Shown: in pieces, positions 31,373 through 39,972 of the stretch | How positions within the stretch are numbered: position 1 is the stretch's first letter | How the letters are laid out: each line of letters starts with the position of its first letter | NCBI GenBank assembly: GCA_943788895.1 | Contig: CALSRZ010000003.1 | Span: 186,001 to 250,000 of the forward strand | Direction of reading: 5' to 3' | Length of the DNA: 64,000 bases | Origin: an uncultured Pseudomonadales bacterium | Lineage (GTDB): Bacteria > Pseudomonadota > Gammaproteobacteria > Pseudomonadales > Porticoccaceae | Made by a program: the position numbers and the translations under genes | The notes under the pieces: model-generated | The model's database searches: none | Told to the model about the DNA's origin: nothing | The model's input: the letters and a program-made list of their open reading frames with translations, nothing else

Positions 31373-32835
31373 ATGAGAGGACTTTCAAACAGAGCGAGAC
31401 GGATTCGCAATCGGCTCTTCTGATCTTATCGGCCAGTGTATATCTGCTCTATGTCACCAGTGCCGCTCGCATCAGTGATCTCGAGCAAATTCAGACCAGC
31501 GGTGAGCTTCATGTGCTGACGCTCGATGGCCCGACCACCTATTTTGAAGATGGTCGCGGCAGTAATGGTTTTGAATACCTGCTCGCCAAAGCCTTTGCCG
31601 ATAGTCTCGGCGTCAAACTGGTGATGAAATCCAAGCCCACATTGCACTCCATGCTGCTGTCAGTGGGTGGCCCCGAGGGCAGCTTTGCCGCGGCCAATAT
31701 TACCCAGACCAAAACCCGCGAAGACTGGATAGAGTTTTCCGAGCCCTATATGGAAGTCACCCAGCACCTGGTATACAGGCGCGGCAGTTCACGGCCGCGC
31801 TCGCTCAATGGCCTCAAAGGTGAACTGCTGGTAATCAAAGGCTCCTCCCATAGCGAGCGCCTCAACTACTGGACCAAAGACTATCCAAATCTGGTCTGGC
31901 GAGAGAGTGATGGCGCCGAGATGAGTGAACTGCTGCGTATGGTTCACGATAGAGAGATCACCTATACCGTGGTCGACTCTCTGGCCTATCTGGTCAGCCG
32001 CCATATCTATCCTCAGGTGCGCCGGGCTCTGGATATCTCAGATAACCAGCCGATTGCCTGGGCTTTCCCCAAACATGGTGACGGCACCCTGCTTAAGGCG
32101 GCCAATAGTTTTTTACAGGAATACCACGCCAGTGGCGAGCTGGATGCGCTTAAAGATGAGCTTTTGGCCCACACTGAAAATTTCTCGGTTGCAGATTCAC
32201 AGCGACTCGGTGAGCTGGTTAAAAAGAGATTGCCCGAGTATCAGGCACTCTTTGAAGAGACCGCCAGCCAGTTTAATATCGACTGGCATCTGTTGGCGGC
32301 GGTTGCCTATCAGGAGTCTCACTGGAATCCCAAGGCGCGCTCGCCCACCGGTGTGCGCGGATTGATGATGCTGACCCTGAGCACCGCTCGCGAAATGAAC
32401 ATTAAGAACCGCCTCGATCCCCTGCAGAGTCTGCGGGGCGGTGCCGCCTATCTGGCAAAACTTAAAGGCAGACTGCCGAAGCGGATTGTCGAGCCGGATC
32501 GCACGCTGATGACATTGGCGGCTTACAATGTGGGTATGGGGCATTTGGAAGATGCGCGAATACTTACCGTGCGCAACGGCAAAAACCCGGATCTGTGGGT
32601 TGATGTGCGTGAGCATCTGCCACTGCTCAGCAACAAACAGTACTACTCAACACTGAAATATGGCTTTGCCCGCGGCAGCGAGCCAGTCACCTATGTGGAC
32701 AATATCCAGTACTACACCCGTTACCTGCGATTAAACTCACTGTCTCTTCAGCGGGAGAGTGAAAACAGTCTGGAGAACAATACAGAAACCTCTAAAAGCA
32801 ATGACTGGGAAGGCTCTGGGCCGTCATCCCTTTGA
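31373..32835 (+). CDS. mltF: Membrane-bound lytic murein transglycosylase F (N-terminal frameshift)
   Basis: Fusion of a periplasmic solute-binding-like domain with a C-terminal lytic transglycosylase domain. The transglycosylase part has AAVAYQESHWNPKARSPTG with the catalytic Glu in QESHW, then GLMMLT and AAYNVGMGH. The longest clean frame begins only at a GTG at 31513 and lacks a signal. The missing export signal (ILSASVYLLYVTSA) is encoded upstream in that same frame without a start codon, while an ATG at 31373 (MRGLSNRARRIRNRL) opens another frame that stops at 31421. One extra base near 31415-31420 joins them into 487 residues, close to the Pseudomonas size. It is divergent from purL, the usual pair; the 148 bases between hold both promoters, which I could not resolve. 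Confidence 0.9.
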
Positions 32836-32858
32836 GGAGCATGAAATAAAGATTAACG

Positions 32859-33317
32859 CTAACTTTTAGCTCGCTTGCGACGAAAGAAACTGCTGATAAT
32901 CTCACCGCATTCCTCGGCTAAAACACCGCCCCGCCATTCGATCGAATGGTTGTAATGATTTTCATCCATCAGTCGCAGCTGACTCTCAAGAGCACCAGCT
33001 CTGGGCTCTGCAGCACCAAAGATAATGTTGCCAATACGCGCGTGAATCATCGCACCAACACACATGGTGCAGGGTTCGATAGTGACATAGAGATCACAGC
33101 CACTAAGGCGATAATTTTGCAGCGCGGCGGAGGCATTACGCATGGCAATAATCTCAGCATGGCCGGTTGGGTCACAGCTGATAATTGGCTGATTGTAGCC
33201 CTCGCCAATTATCTCGCCATCTTTGACCACCAGCGCCCCTACCGGCACTTCACCGACTGCAGCAGCCTGCTCGGCGAGCGCAATGGCGCGGCGCATAAAC
33301 TCAATATCTGAACTCAT
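32859..33317 (-). CDS. tadA: tRNA-specific adenosine-34 deaminase TadA
   Basis: Converts A34 to inosine in tRNA-Arg(ACG). The cytidine-deaminase-type zinc site is His53-Ala-Glu55 and Cys83/Cys86 in PCTMCVGAM, with Glu55 as proton shuttle. VGEVPVGALVVKDGEIIGEGYN precedes it. The 152-residue length is normal. It converges with mltF across 23 bases. The arrangement mltF-tadA is common in gammaproteobacteria. Confidence 0.95.
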   Translation of the reverse strand: MSSDIEFMRRAIALAEQAAAVGEVPVGALVVKDGEIIGEGYNQPIISCDPTGHAEIIAMRNASAALQNYRLSGCDLYVTIEPCTMCVGAMIHARIGNIIFGAAEPRAGALESQLRLMDENHYNHSIEWRGGVLAEECGEIISSFFRRKRAKS

Positions 33318-33435
33318 ATCATTACCTATAAAACCTTTAGCTATTCTATAGCCCTAACAGACTATCTACCCCAATCGGTAATAGCGTAAACTTCGCTCTC
33401 AATAAATCACTACAAAACTATCTTTAAACTGCCTC

Positions 33436-34449
33436 ATGCCCAATTCCCCTCAGCCAATTACCATCACGCCCGACTGGAAAGTGGAATTAAGTCGATCTGT
33501 GACGACCATCAACGAGCTACTCGGCAGTTTAAACCTCAGTGCAGCAGAACTCAGCACCAGCCAACAGGCGGTGGCAGATTTCCCCCTGCGTGTACCGCGA
33601 CCATTTCTTGCTCGTATGCAGCCCAATAATCCCCAAGATCCACTGCTATTGCAGGTACTACCAGTTATGGCAGAACAGACTGAGGTCGAAGGCTACAGCC
33701 CGGACCCGCTGGATGAGGCAAGCCATAATCCAATTGCGGGCATTGTACATAAATATGCCAACCGACTTCTGTTAGTGGTTAGTCCCGCCTGCGCGATTAA
33801 CTGTCGCTACTGTTTTCGTCGCCACTTTCCCTATCAGGAAAATCGCCAGAGCAGAGAACAGTGGCAGGACGCTTTAGACTATATACGCAATGCAACTGAG
33901 ATAAACGAGGTTATATACAGCGGCGGCGATCCCCTTGCTGCCAACGATCATTTTCTCGCCTGGTTAACCGAACAGATCGCCGAGATTAAGCATATTAAAC
34001 GGCTGCGTATTCACACGCGTCTGCCAGTGGTTATCCCCTCGCGCATCGATCCGGCCTTTCTCGCCTGGGCCACTGCAACAAGGTTAAAACCCATAGTTGT
34101 TCTGCATATTAACCATGCCAATGAAATAGATAACGAAGTCAGCGCAAGCATTAAACGACTGCAGGACTGCGGCATTAAAGTCTTAAATCAAAGCGTATTA
34201 CTGCGCGGCATCAACGACAGCGCAGCCTGTCTCGCCGAGCTTAGCGAAAAGCTTTTTGACTGCGATGTTATGCCCTACTACCTGCACCTCTTTGACCCCG
34301 TCGCCGGTGCCAGCCATTTCGATATTGAAGACAGTCACGCAAAGAAAATCTACGCTGACCTACAGGCTATTTTGCCCGGTTTTCTAGTACCAAAGCTGGT
34401 TCGTGAAATCCCCAACAAAAAGTCCAAAACCACTATCGCCCCCGAATAA
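33436..34449 (+). CDS. epmB: EF-P beta-lysylation protein EpmB (lysine 2,3-aminomutase family)
   Basis: Radical-SAM, PLP-dependent enzyme that makes (R)-beta-lysine, which EpmA attaches to elongation factor P. The [4Fe-4S] cysteines are Cys119, Cys123 and Cys126 in CAINCRYCFRRHFPY, followed by the SAM-binding YSGGDPLAAND. The C-terminal PSK/SKT region carries the PLP lysine in the family. The 337-residue length fits EpmB rather than the longer clostridial aminomutases. No efp or epmA is in this window. Confidence 0.92.
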   Translation: MPNSPQPITITPDWKVELSRSVTTINELLGSLNLSAAELSTSQQAVADFPLRVPRPFLARMQPNNPQDPLLLQVLPVMAEQTEVEGYSPDPLDEASHNPIAGIVHKYANRLLLVVSPACAINCRYCFRRHFPYQENRQSREQWQDALDYIRNATEINEVIYSGGDPLAANDHFLAWLTEQIAEIKHIKRLRIHTRLPVVIPSRIDPAFLAWATATRLKPIVVLHINHANEIDNEVSASIKRLQDCGIKVLNQSVLLRGINDSAACLAELSEKLFDCDVMPYYLHLFDPVAGASHFDIEDSHAKKIYADLQAILPGFLVPKLVREIPNKKSKTTIAPE

Positions 34450-34513
34450 AGAAATATTCACTTTTTATTAGCTAAATAACTGAGGTAATAGGTTTCCCGT
34501 TCGTTTTACAGGA

Positions 34514-34535
34514 GGTGCGCCAACCTTGGCGCACC
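34514..34535. repeat. Perfect 10-bp inverted repeat before the receptor gene
   Basis: GGTGCGCCAA and TTGGCGCACC flank two bases. No U-run follows on either strand, so it is not a clear terminator for epmB. It may be an operator or an RNA hairpin in the leader of the receptor gene, 70 bases before its ATG. Confidence 0.5.
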
Positions 34536-34604
34536 AGCGATGCATTTATAAAACAAAAAAATTAAAGCATCGTTCCTTTTTGAAAATTATCTCGGGGGAG
34601 ATCT

Positions 34605-37130
34605 ATGAACACTAAAACCTTATGGAAATTAAATACGATTGCAGCAGCAGTTATTGCTGGAAGCACCATGCTTCCTACAATGGCCATCGCCGCTGATGAA
34701 GGCATGGTAGAAGAAGTTGTTACTACCGGTACTCGCGCCAAGGCACGTTCAACCACTGATACAGTAGCACCGGTTGACGTTATCACTAGCGCCGAAATGG
34801 TTAACCAGGGTGATATGGACGTTGCTAACTTACTGCGTAACTCAGTACCTTCGTTCTCAGTTAATGACCAGCCGATTAGTGATGCAGCAACTCTTGTACG
34901 TCCATTCCAGCTTCGCGGTATGGCGCCTGACCACTCTCTGATTTTGGTCAATAACAAGCGTCGCCACAGATCGAACGTAATTATCTGGTCAGCTGGTGGT
35001 ATCTCAGACGGTGCTCACGGTGCTGATGTTTCCACTATTCCAGGTATGGCACTGAAAAGTGTTGAGGTTTTACGTGATGGTGCGGCAGCACAGTATGGTT
35101 CTGATGCCCTCGCCGGTGTAATCAACTTTAAACTTAAAGATGCAAGCGAAGGCGGTACTGCTGAAGTTCGTGTCGGTGAATACTCTGCAGGTGATGGCCA
35201 GATGGCTTACTTCGCCGGTAACATGGGTATGGAGATGGGTGCTAATGGCTTTGCCAACGTAACTCTGGAAGTTGGTTCATCTGATGAAACTGTTCGTTCA
35301 ACCCAGCGTAATGACGCTGCTGCTCTGATCGCTGCAGGCTTCCCTGTAGAAGATCCCGCCCAGAAGTGGGGTCGCCCAATGATTGACGACGACATTAAGT
35401 TGTTCGTTAACTTTGGCAACCAGATCAATGAAGATGTTGAGCTCTACGGTTACGCCAACTACACAACTAAAGACGTTGATGGTGGCTTCTACTTCCGTAA
35501 CCCTACAAATCGCGGTGGCGTTTATGCCAGCACTAACGATAACGGTACGCCAGATGATGAAGATGATGACTTTAACCAGCTGTTAGTAGGCGCATCAAAT
35601 GGCGCAGACTGTAGCCAGTACGAAGTTCCCTCTGACGACCCAACAAGCGCAGCACTTACAGCAGCAATCACCGGCCTTATAGCTGACGACAACTGCTTTA
35701 ACTTCAACGAAACTATTCCCGGTGGCTTTACACCTCGCTTCGGTGGCACCGTCACTGATACAGCCTTCTTACTTGGCTTAAAAGGTGAACTGGAAAATGG
35801 TATGACTTGGGATGTTAGTGCTTATCAGGGCGAGAACGAAGGTGACTTCTTTATTAACAACACTGTTAATGCCAGCCTGGGTGCCAACACTCCACGTAAC
35901 TTCGATCCAGGTCTGTACCGTCAGACTGATGTGAACTTTAACGCTGACTTTACTTACGCTGTAAGTGAAACAGTTAATCTGGCTTTCGGTGCTGAGCATC
36001 GTACAGAAGAGTTTACTATTGGCGCTGGCCAAGAAGAGTCTTATATTGATGGCGGCCTCGGTGTTCAGGGCTTTAGCACATCAACTAACGGCTTCCCTGG
36101 ATTCTCTCCAGATATCTCTGGTTCATTCGACCGTTCAAACAGCGCTGTTTATATAGACGCTGACTGGGACGTAAGTGAAGACCTGCTGTTAGCTGCTGCG
36201 GTTCGTTTTGAAGACTTCGACGGTTTTGGTAACACCACTAACTACAAGTTGGGTGCTAACTACAAAATGGAAGAAAACCTCGGTGTTCGCGCTACGTTAA
36301 GCACGGGCTTTAAAGCACCGACTTCAGGCCAGATCAACGCTTCTAATATCTCAACACTGATCGATAATGGTGTTCTGGTAAACAAGGGTGTGATTCCGGC
36401 AACTAACCCTGTTGCGGCGTTCAAAGGTGCTGTTGCACTGCAGCCTGAAGAGTCTGAGAACTTTACTCTGGGTTTCTACGGAAGCTTTGGCGAAGTTGAC
36501 TTTACCGTTGACTACTTCAGCATTGACGTTAGTGATCGTTTGACTCTATCTAAAGACTTCACCTTAACAGCAGAAGAAATTGCTACTCTTGCTTCTACTG
36601 GTGTTTCCGGTGCAGATGATATTGCCAAGTTCCGATTCTTCACTAATGACTTTGATACAGAGACCAGCGGTTACGACATCGTACTTTCTACTACTACTGA
36701 AGGTATGAACGGTACTACCGCTTGGAACCTGGCTTATAACAACACCACTACCGAGATCACTTCTCGCGGCGAATATATTGATGATGCTCGCGAAAGATCT
36801 ATCGAAGAAATGTCTCCAGACACTAGATACAACGTATCTGCCAACCATATGATGGACGGCTGGCGCGTACTGGGTCGAGTTTCTTACTACGGTGACTGGT
36901 ATGATTCAAACCAAGATCTGGTCTACCCAGGTGAGTATGTTGTTGATGTTGAGATGTCATACGACCTCAATGAGAGCTCTTCTGTAATGATCGGTGGTAA
37001 CAACATATTTGACGAAGCTGGTGATGAGTTGCACGACGCAGCTGCCGGCGCTGGTAACACCTTTAGTGAATTCGCTCCAATGGGATTCAGTGGTGCTTTC
37101 TGGTATGCCAAGTACAGCTACAACTTCTAA
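34605..37130 (+). CDS. TonB-dependent outer-membrane receptor
   Basis: Outer-membrane gated channel for active uptake; the substrate is not predictable from sequence alone. Residues 1-30 are a signal peptide (cleavage near MAIAA-DEG), then a TonB-box-like EEVVTTGTRAK, a plug domain (PVDVITSAEMVNQGDMDVANL to RDGAAAQYGSDALAGVINF) and a 22-strand-type barrel ending in Phe (KYSYNF). An extracellular loop has an acidic stretch (NGTPDDEDDDFN) and a Cys pair that may form a disulfide. Length is 841 residues. The ATG follows GGGGGAG. Codon use leans to GTT, GCT, AAC and GGT, as in a highly expressed gene, and differs from its neighbours. Two hairpins follow it. Confidence 0.92.
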   Translation: MNTKTLWKLNTIAAAVIAGSTMLPTMAIAADEGMVEEVVTTGTRAKARSTTDTVAPVDVITSAEMVNQGDMDVANLLRNSVPSFSVNDQPISDAATLVRPFQLRGMAPDHSLILVNNKRRHRSNVIIWSAGGISDGAHGADVSTIPGMALKSVEVLRDGAAAQYGSDALAGVINFKLKDASEGGTAEVRVGEYSAGDGQMAYFAGNMGMEMGANGFANVTLEVGSSDETVRSTQRNDAAALIAAGFPVEDPAQKWGRPMIDDDIKLFVNFGNQINEDVELYGYANYTTKDVDGGFYFRNPTNRGGVYASTNDNGTPDDEDDDFNQLLVGASNGADCSQYEVPSDDPTSAALTAAITGLIADDNCFNFNETIPGGFTPRFGGTVTDTAFLLGLKGELENGMTWDVSAYQGENEGDFFINNTVNASLGANTPRNFDPGLYRQTDVNFNADFTYAVSETVNLAFGAEHRTEEFTIGAGQEESYIDGGLGVQGFSTSTNGFPGFSPDISGSFDRSNSAVYIDADWDVSEDLLLAAAVRFEDFDGFGNTTNYKLGANYKMEENLGVRATLSTGFKAPTSGQINASNISTLIDNGVLVNKGVIPATNPVAAFKGAVALQPEESENFTLGFYGSFGEVDFTVDYFSIDVSDRLTLSKDFTLTAEEIATLASTGVSGADDIAKFRFFTNDFDTETSGYDIVLSTTTEGMNGTTAWNLAYNNTTTEITSRGEYIDDARERSIEEMSPDTRYNVSANHMMDGWRVLGRVSYYGDWYDSNQDLVYPGEYVVDVEMSYDLNESSSVMIGGNNIFDEAGDELHDAAAGAGNTFSEFAPMGFSGAFWYAKYSYNF

Positions 37131-37156
37131 GCAACTCGTAATGAGTTAATTGGAAG

Positions 37157-37186
37157 ATAAGGTCAGTGTGAAAATACTGACCTTAT
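37157..37186 (+). repeat. First hairpin after the receptor gene
   Basis: Arms of 11 bases (ATAAGGTCAGT and ACTGACCTTAT) enclose an eight-base loop. No U-run follows directly; the stronger terminator lies eight bases further on. Confidence 0.6.
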
Positions 37187-37192
37187 AGATAC

Positions 37193-37225
37193 AAAAAAAG
37201 GGGTGCCAATTGGCACCCCTTTTTC
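37193..37225. terminator. Bidirectional rho-independent terminator
   Basis: A perfect GC-rich palindrome, GGGGTGCC facing GGCACCCC around AATT, is flanked by seven A and five T, so it can end transcripts from both sides. It separates the receptor gene (+) from the converging oxidoreductase gene (-). Confidence 0.9.
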
Positions 37226-37249
37226 TTTACTGACTTTTCACACTAGCTC

Positions 37250-38386
37250 TTATTTTTGCGGGTTCACTAAGTACTTTTCACCTGTGACTTGTTTGGCATA
37301 GCTTTTAAGGATTTCCGGCTGCAGCATTTCCTCGAAGGAAATCTCTTGAGTGTAATGACTGGCAAAAGTAGTTTTAATCTCACTGGCCACACGCTGGCGC
37401 ATCTGCTGGAATTTCTCCATGCCAACTCGACCAATCATCGGCATTAGCAGCCAGCCTCCCAGACCCCACTGCATACCAAATGATCGATTTAAAACCGTCG
37501 GCGTCCGGTCTAGCCCACCATAGATATACACTTGCTTATAGGTATCTGAGCCATACACAGAGTACTCAGTCGCAGCTTTATTGGCCGCAACTTCCATTGC
37601 AGCCAGAATTTGCCCAGGCAGCTTGCCTTCATTACCGCCACCTGTGGCATCAAAACCTATGGTGGCGCCAGTAGCCACCAGTGCAGCCACTAGGTCTTGC
37701 ATAAAGGTCGGCTCACTGGTGTTGCAAATATACTCCGCACCGAGATTCTTAAGCACTTCGACCTGCTCAGCTTTTCTAACAATATTGACCAGAGGGATCG
37801 AGTCGTCGCGACAGATTTTAACCAGCATCTGACCCAGATTTGAGGCGGCTGCTGTATTGAGTAAGGCACTGTGATTTTCCATTTTCATGGTTTCAACAAA
37901 GGCCAGCGCGGTTAGTGGATTGACAAATGATGAGGCGGCTTCAGCAGAGCTTGTACCCTCATTCATAACCAAACAGCTAGTAGCCGGAAGGCATCTGTAT
38001 TGAGAATACATAGCACCCCCAGCAACACCCACCGTCTTGCCTATCAGCCCTTTGGCATTAGCACCGGCATCTACAACGACCCCAGCGCCCTCATTACCAA
38101 TCGGCATCGATTGGCCCACCCTGCCCTTTAGAGCGCCCATGAGCGCGGGGTTTATCTTCATTTTAGCCACAGTAGCATCGCCGCTACCGGTAACGCTGAG
38201 GCTATCAAAGTCAGCGGCAAAGCTAACCAGAAGACCAAGGTCTGAGGGATTAATGGGAGAGGCTTCTATTTTGACTAAAACTTCGTTTTCTGAAGGTGTT
38301 GGAATTTCTACAGTGGCGATAGAGATTTCTATATTCCCATCGCTGGTGACCATGGATCTAATCTGTTTTGAAGTCTGCTCTGACAT
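37250..38386 (-). CDS. MDR-family NAD(P)H-dependent oxidoreductase (quinone oxidoreductase/enoyl reductase-like)
   Basis: Medium-chain dehydrogenase/reductase of 378 residues. The N-terminal GroES-like domain has VLVKIEASPINPSDLG and MPIGNEGAGVVVDAGANAKGL, and the nucleotide-binding domain has NTAAASNLGQMLVKICRD and GATIGFDATGGG. The catalytic and structural zinc cysteines of alcohol dehydrogenases are not evident, which points to a zinc-free quinone-oxidoreductase or enoyl-reductase subgroup. The substrate is unknown. The ATG follows AGGGGAG at good spacing. It is transcribed in the same direction as the SMP-30 gene 150 bases upstream. Confidence 0.85.
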   Translation of the reverse strand: MSEQTSKQIRSMVTSDGNIEISIATVEIPTPSENEVLVKIEASPINPSDLGLLVSFAADFDSLSVTGSGDATVAKMKINPALMGALKGRVGQSMPIGNEGAGVVVDAGANAKGLIGKTVGVAGGAMYSQYRCLPATSCLVMNEGTSSAEAASSFVNPLTALAFVETMKMENHSALLNTAAASNLGQMLVKICRDDSIPLVNIVRKAEQVEVLKNLGAEYICNTSEPTFMQDLVAALVATGATIGFDATGGGNEGKLPGQILAAMEVAANKAATEYSVYGSDTYKQVYIYGGLDRTPTVLNRSFGMQWGLGGWLLMPMIGRVGMEKFQQMRQRVASEIKTTFASHYTQEISFEEMLQPEILKSYAKQVTGEKYLVNPQK

Positions 38387-38536
38387 ACTTTTCTCCCCTA
38401 GAGATTATTATTATCCATAACCACTACAAACTCTATTCGACGATAGATTTTAAATTTTCGTAGTGGATATTCTTTTATCCAGAGCTAACAGTTTTCACTT
38501 ATGGATCCAGTGAAAAACCGGAGAGTCACTAAAACA

Positions 38537-39723
38537 CTAAAATGAAATTAAAAAGGGAAGCCCTGCACATTCAATTTGGCAGTGTAAATCCCCGCTTTTA
38601 AACAGGGGCTTATCACCACAGAGGCGAAGTTTGTCACCGTCCATCGGCGCAGTTAAACCAGTAACAAATAAGGTCTTACCCTCGTCGCCACCAAAAGCGA
38701 CATTAGTCACAATATGGATGCCTTCAACGTTTAGCTCTCCAACCTCTTGATAGTTTTTATCTAAAACGACTACGACCTGACCATCGGTTCTTGCCGGCAA
38801 CTCTCGAGTGGTTGTGACATAAATATTGCCACTGCAATCCTTACCCAAGCCATCAATTGGCGAGTCGAGTAATTTCTGTGGATTGGATACCTCACCAGCG
38901 TTTAGATCAAAAGCCCAAAGCCCCCGTAAACCACCCACAATAATCTGCTGCTGATCAAGGGACAAGATAATACCGTTAGGCTTATCACGCAGTTCCGGAA
39001 CAAGTTCGGTAACAGCAGTGGCATTTACACTACCATCGGCAGTCACGCGGTAAATACGCTGTCCTGGTTCTGTTGAACCTGGCCATCCGCCACCCTGAAG
39101 TGTCTCCGGAGTTAATATTTGACGGTGTATTCCAGTTGGGATCAGTAAAATAAACCGTATCATCATCGGCAATGGTTAAATCATTTGGCGAGTTAAAGCG
39201 TTTATCCTTGATAAGAAGTCACAATCGGCGTGACCTGTTTAGTTTGCCAATCAATATAGGAAAGAGAGCCGTCCAACTGACGTGCGCCAACCAGATTACC
39301 TTTGCTATCTACAGCTAAACCATTTGTGCCTGCAAGCGTATCTTCCATCCAGACCTGTGGTTTTTCGCCAATAACCCAACGCCAGATAGTGGTTTGGTTG
39401 CTCAGCGCAAAGCCATTTTCATCTGGCTGATGGGTACCCATATTCGAGTAATACAGTGCACCCTCGTGCCATACAGGGCCTTCAAGATTGTTATAGCCCT
39501 GATACATAAGCGGAATATTTTCTTCGCGGGTAAGGGATATATTTGCCAGATCCAGTTTTATATTTTCAGAACCGGCCGGACAGGCGCTTGCATTGGTATT
39601 AGAGATTGATTCGGGATTACTTTCTGGATTAACAGCAGTCTTATTCGAGCATGACAGAGTCAAAAAACTAAAAAGAACCGCAATAAGAGACAACTTGCCG
39701 AGCTTTGAGAGTTTAAAAAACAT
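38537..39723 (-). pseudogene. SMP-30/gluconolactonase-like lipoprotein, two frameshifts
   Basis: Six-bladed beta-propeller hydrolase-like protein. From ATG 39723 it begins with a lipoprotein signal ending in LSFLTLSC, so it should be anchored to a membrane facing the periplasm. Family features are NNLEGPVWHEGALYYSNMG, AGTNGLAVDSKGNLV, FNSPNDLTIADDDTVYFTDPNW and GLGKDCSGNIYVTTT. The frame shifts near 39207 (a GG that fits as a single G) and again at about 39110-39160, between PNWNTP and PETLQGGGWPG. No other lesion is visible. An upstream ATG at 39762 would add 13 residues before the signal. Function (lactonase or otherwise) is unassigned. Confidence 0.8.
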
Positions 39724-39797
39724 AAAGAGACACCCTAAGTAACCTATTAATGAAGATAGCACAAAGAAAATATTAGCAGCATTAACAAGAAAATTAC

Positions 39798-39956
39798 TTA
39801 CTTCTGGATTGAATCAATTCCATTTTTCAACGTTCCCAGCGATAGGGTTGCTAACACAGTTAGTATCAACCAGCCTGATTCATTGGGAGCAACTAGAGCA
39901 GTACTGATTATCGCAGCAGCCCAAAGAATTGATTGTGTAATGATGATCTTTGCCAT
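39798..39956 (-). CDS. Hypothetical 52-residue membrane protein
   Basis: Small open frame with a good AGGAG site before the ATG at 39956. It encodes two hydrophobic segments (SILWAAAIISTALVA and GWLILTVLATLSLGTL) separated by PNES, which suggests two membrane helices with a short turn. I do not recognise a family. It follows guaA by 16 bases on the same strand and precedes the SMP-30 gene. A longer in-frame extension to 40073 overlaps guaA and looks unreal. Confidence 0.65.
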   Translation of the reverse strand: MAKIIITQSILWAAAIISTALVAPNESGWLILTVLATLSLGTLKNGIDSIQK

Positions 39957-39972
39957 GCTAACTTTCTCCTTT

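Noticed and set aside
31072-31410. Separate 112-codon gene upstream of purL
   Set aside because: Its C-terminal part ([21 protein letters not shown]) is the PurL N-terminus before the first frameshift; the rest is the mltF promoter region read backwards.
37157-37225. Possible transposon end or REP element after the receptor gene
   Set aside because: Hairpin plus A/T tails is explained by a bidirectional terminator; no transposase or target duplication is present.
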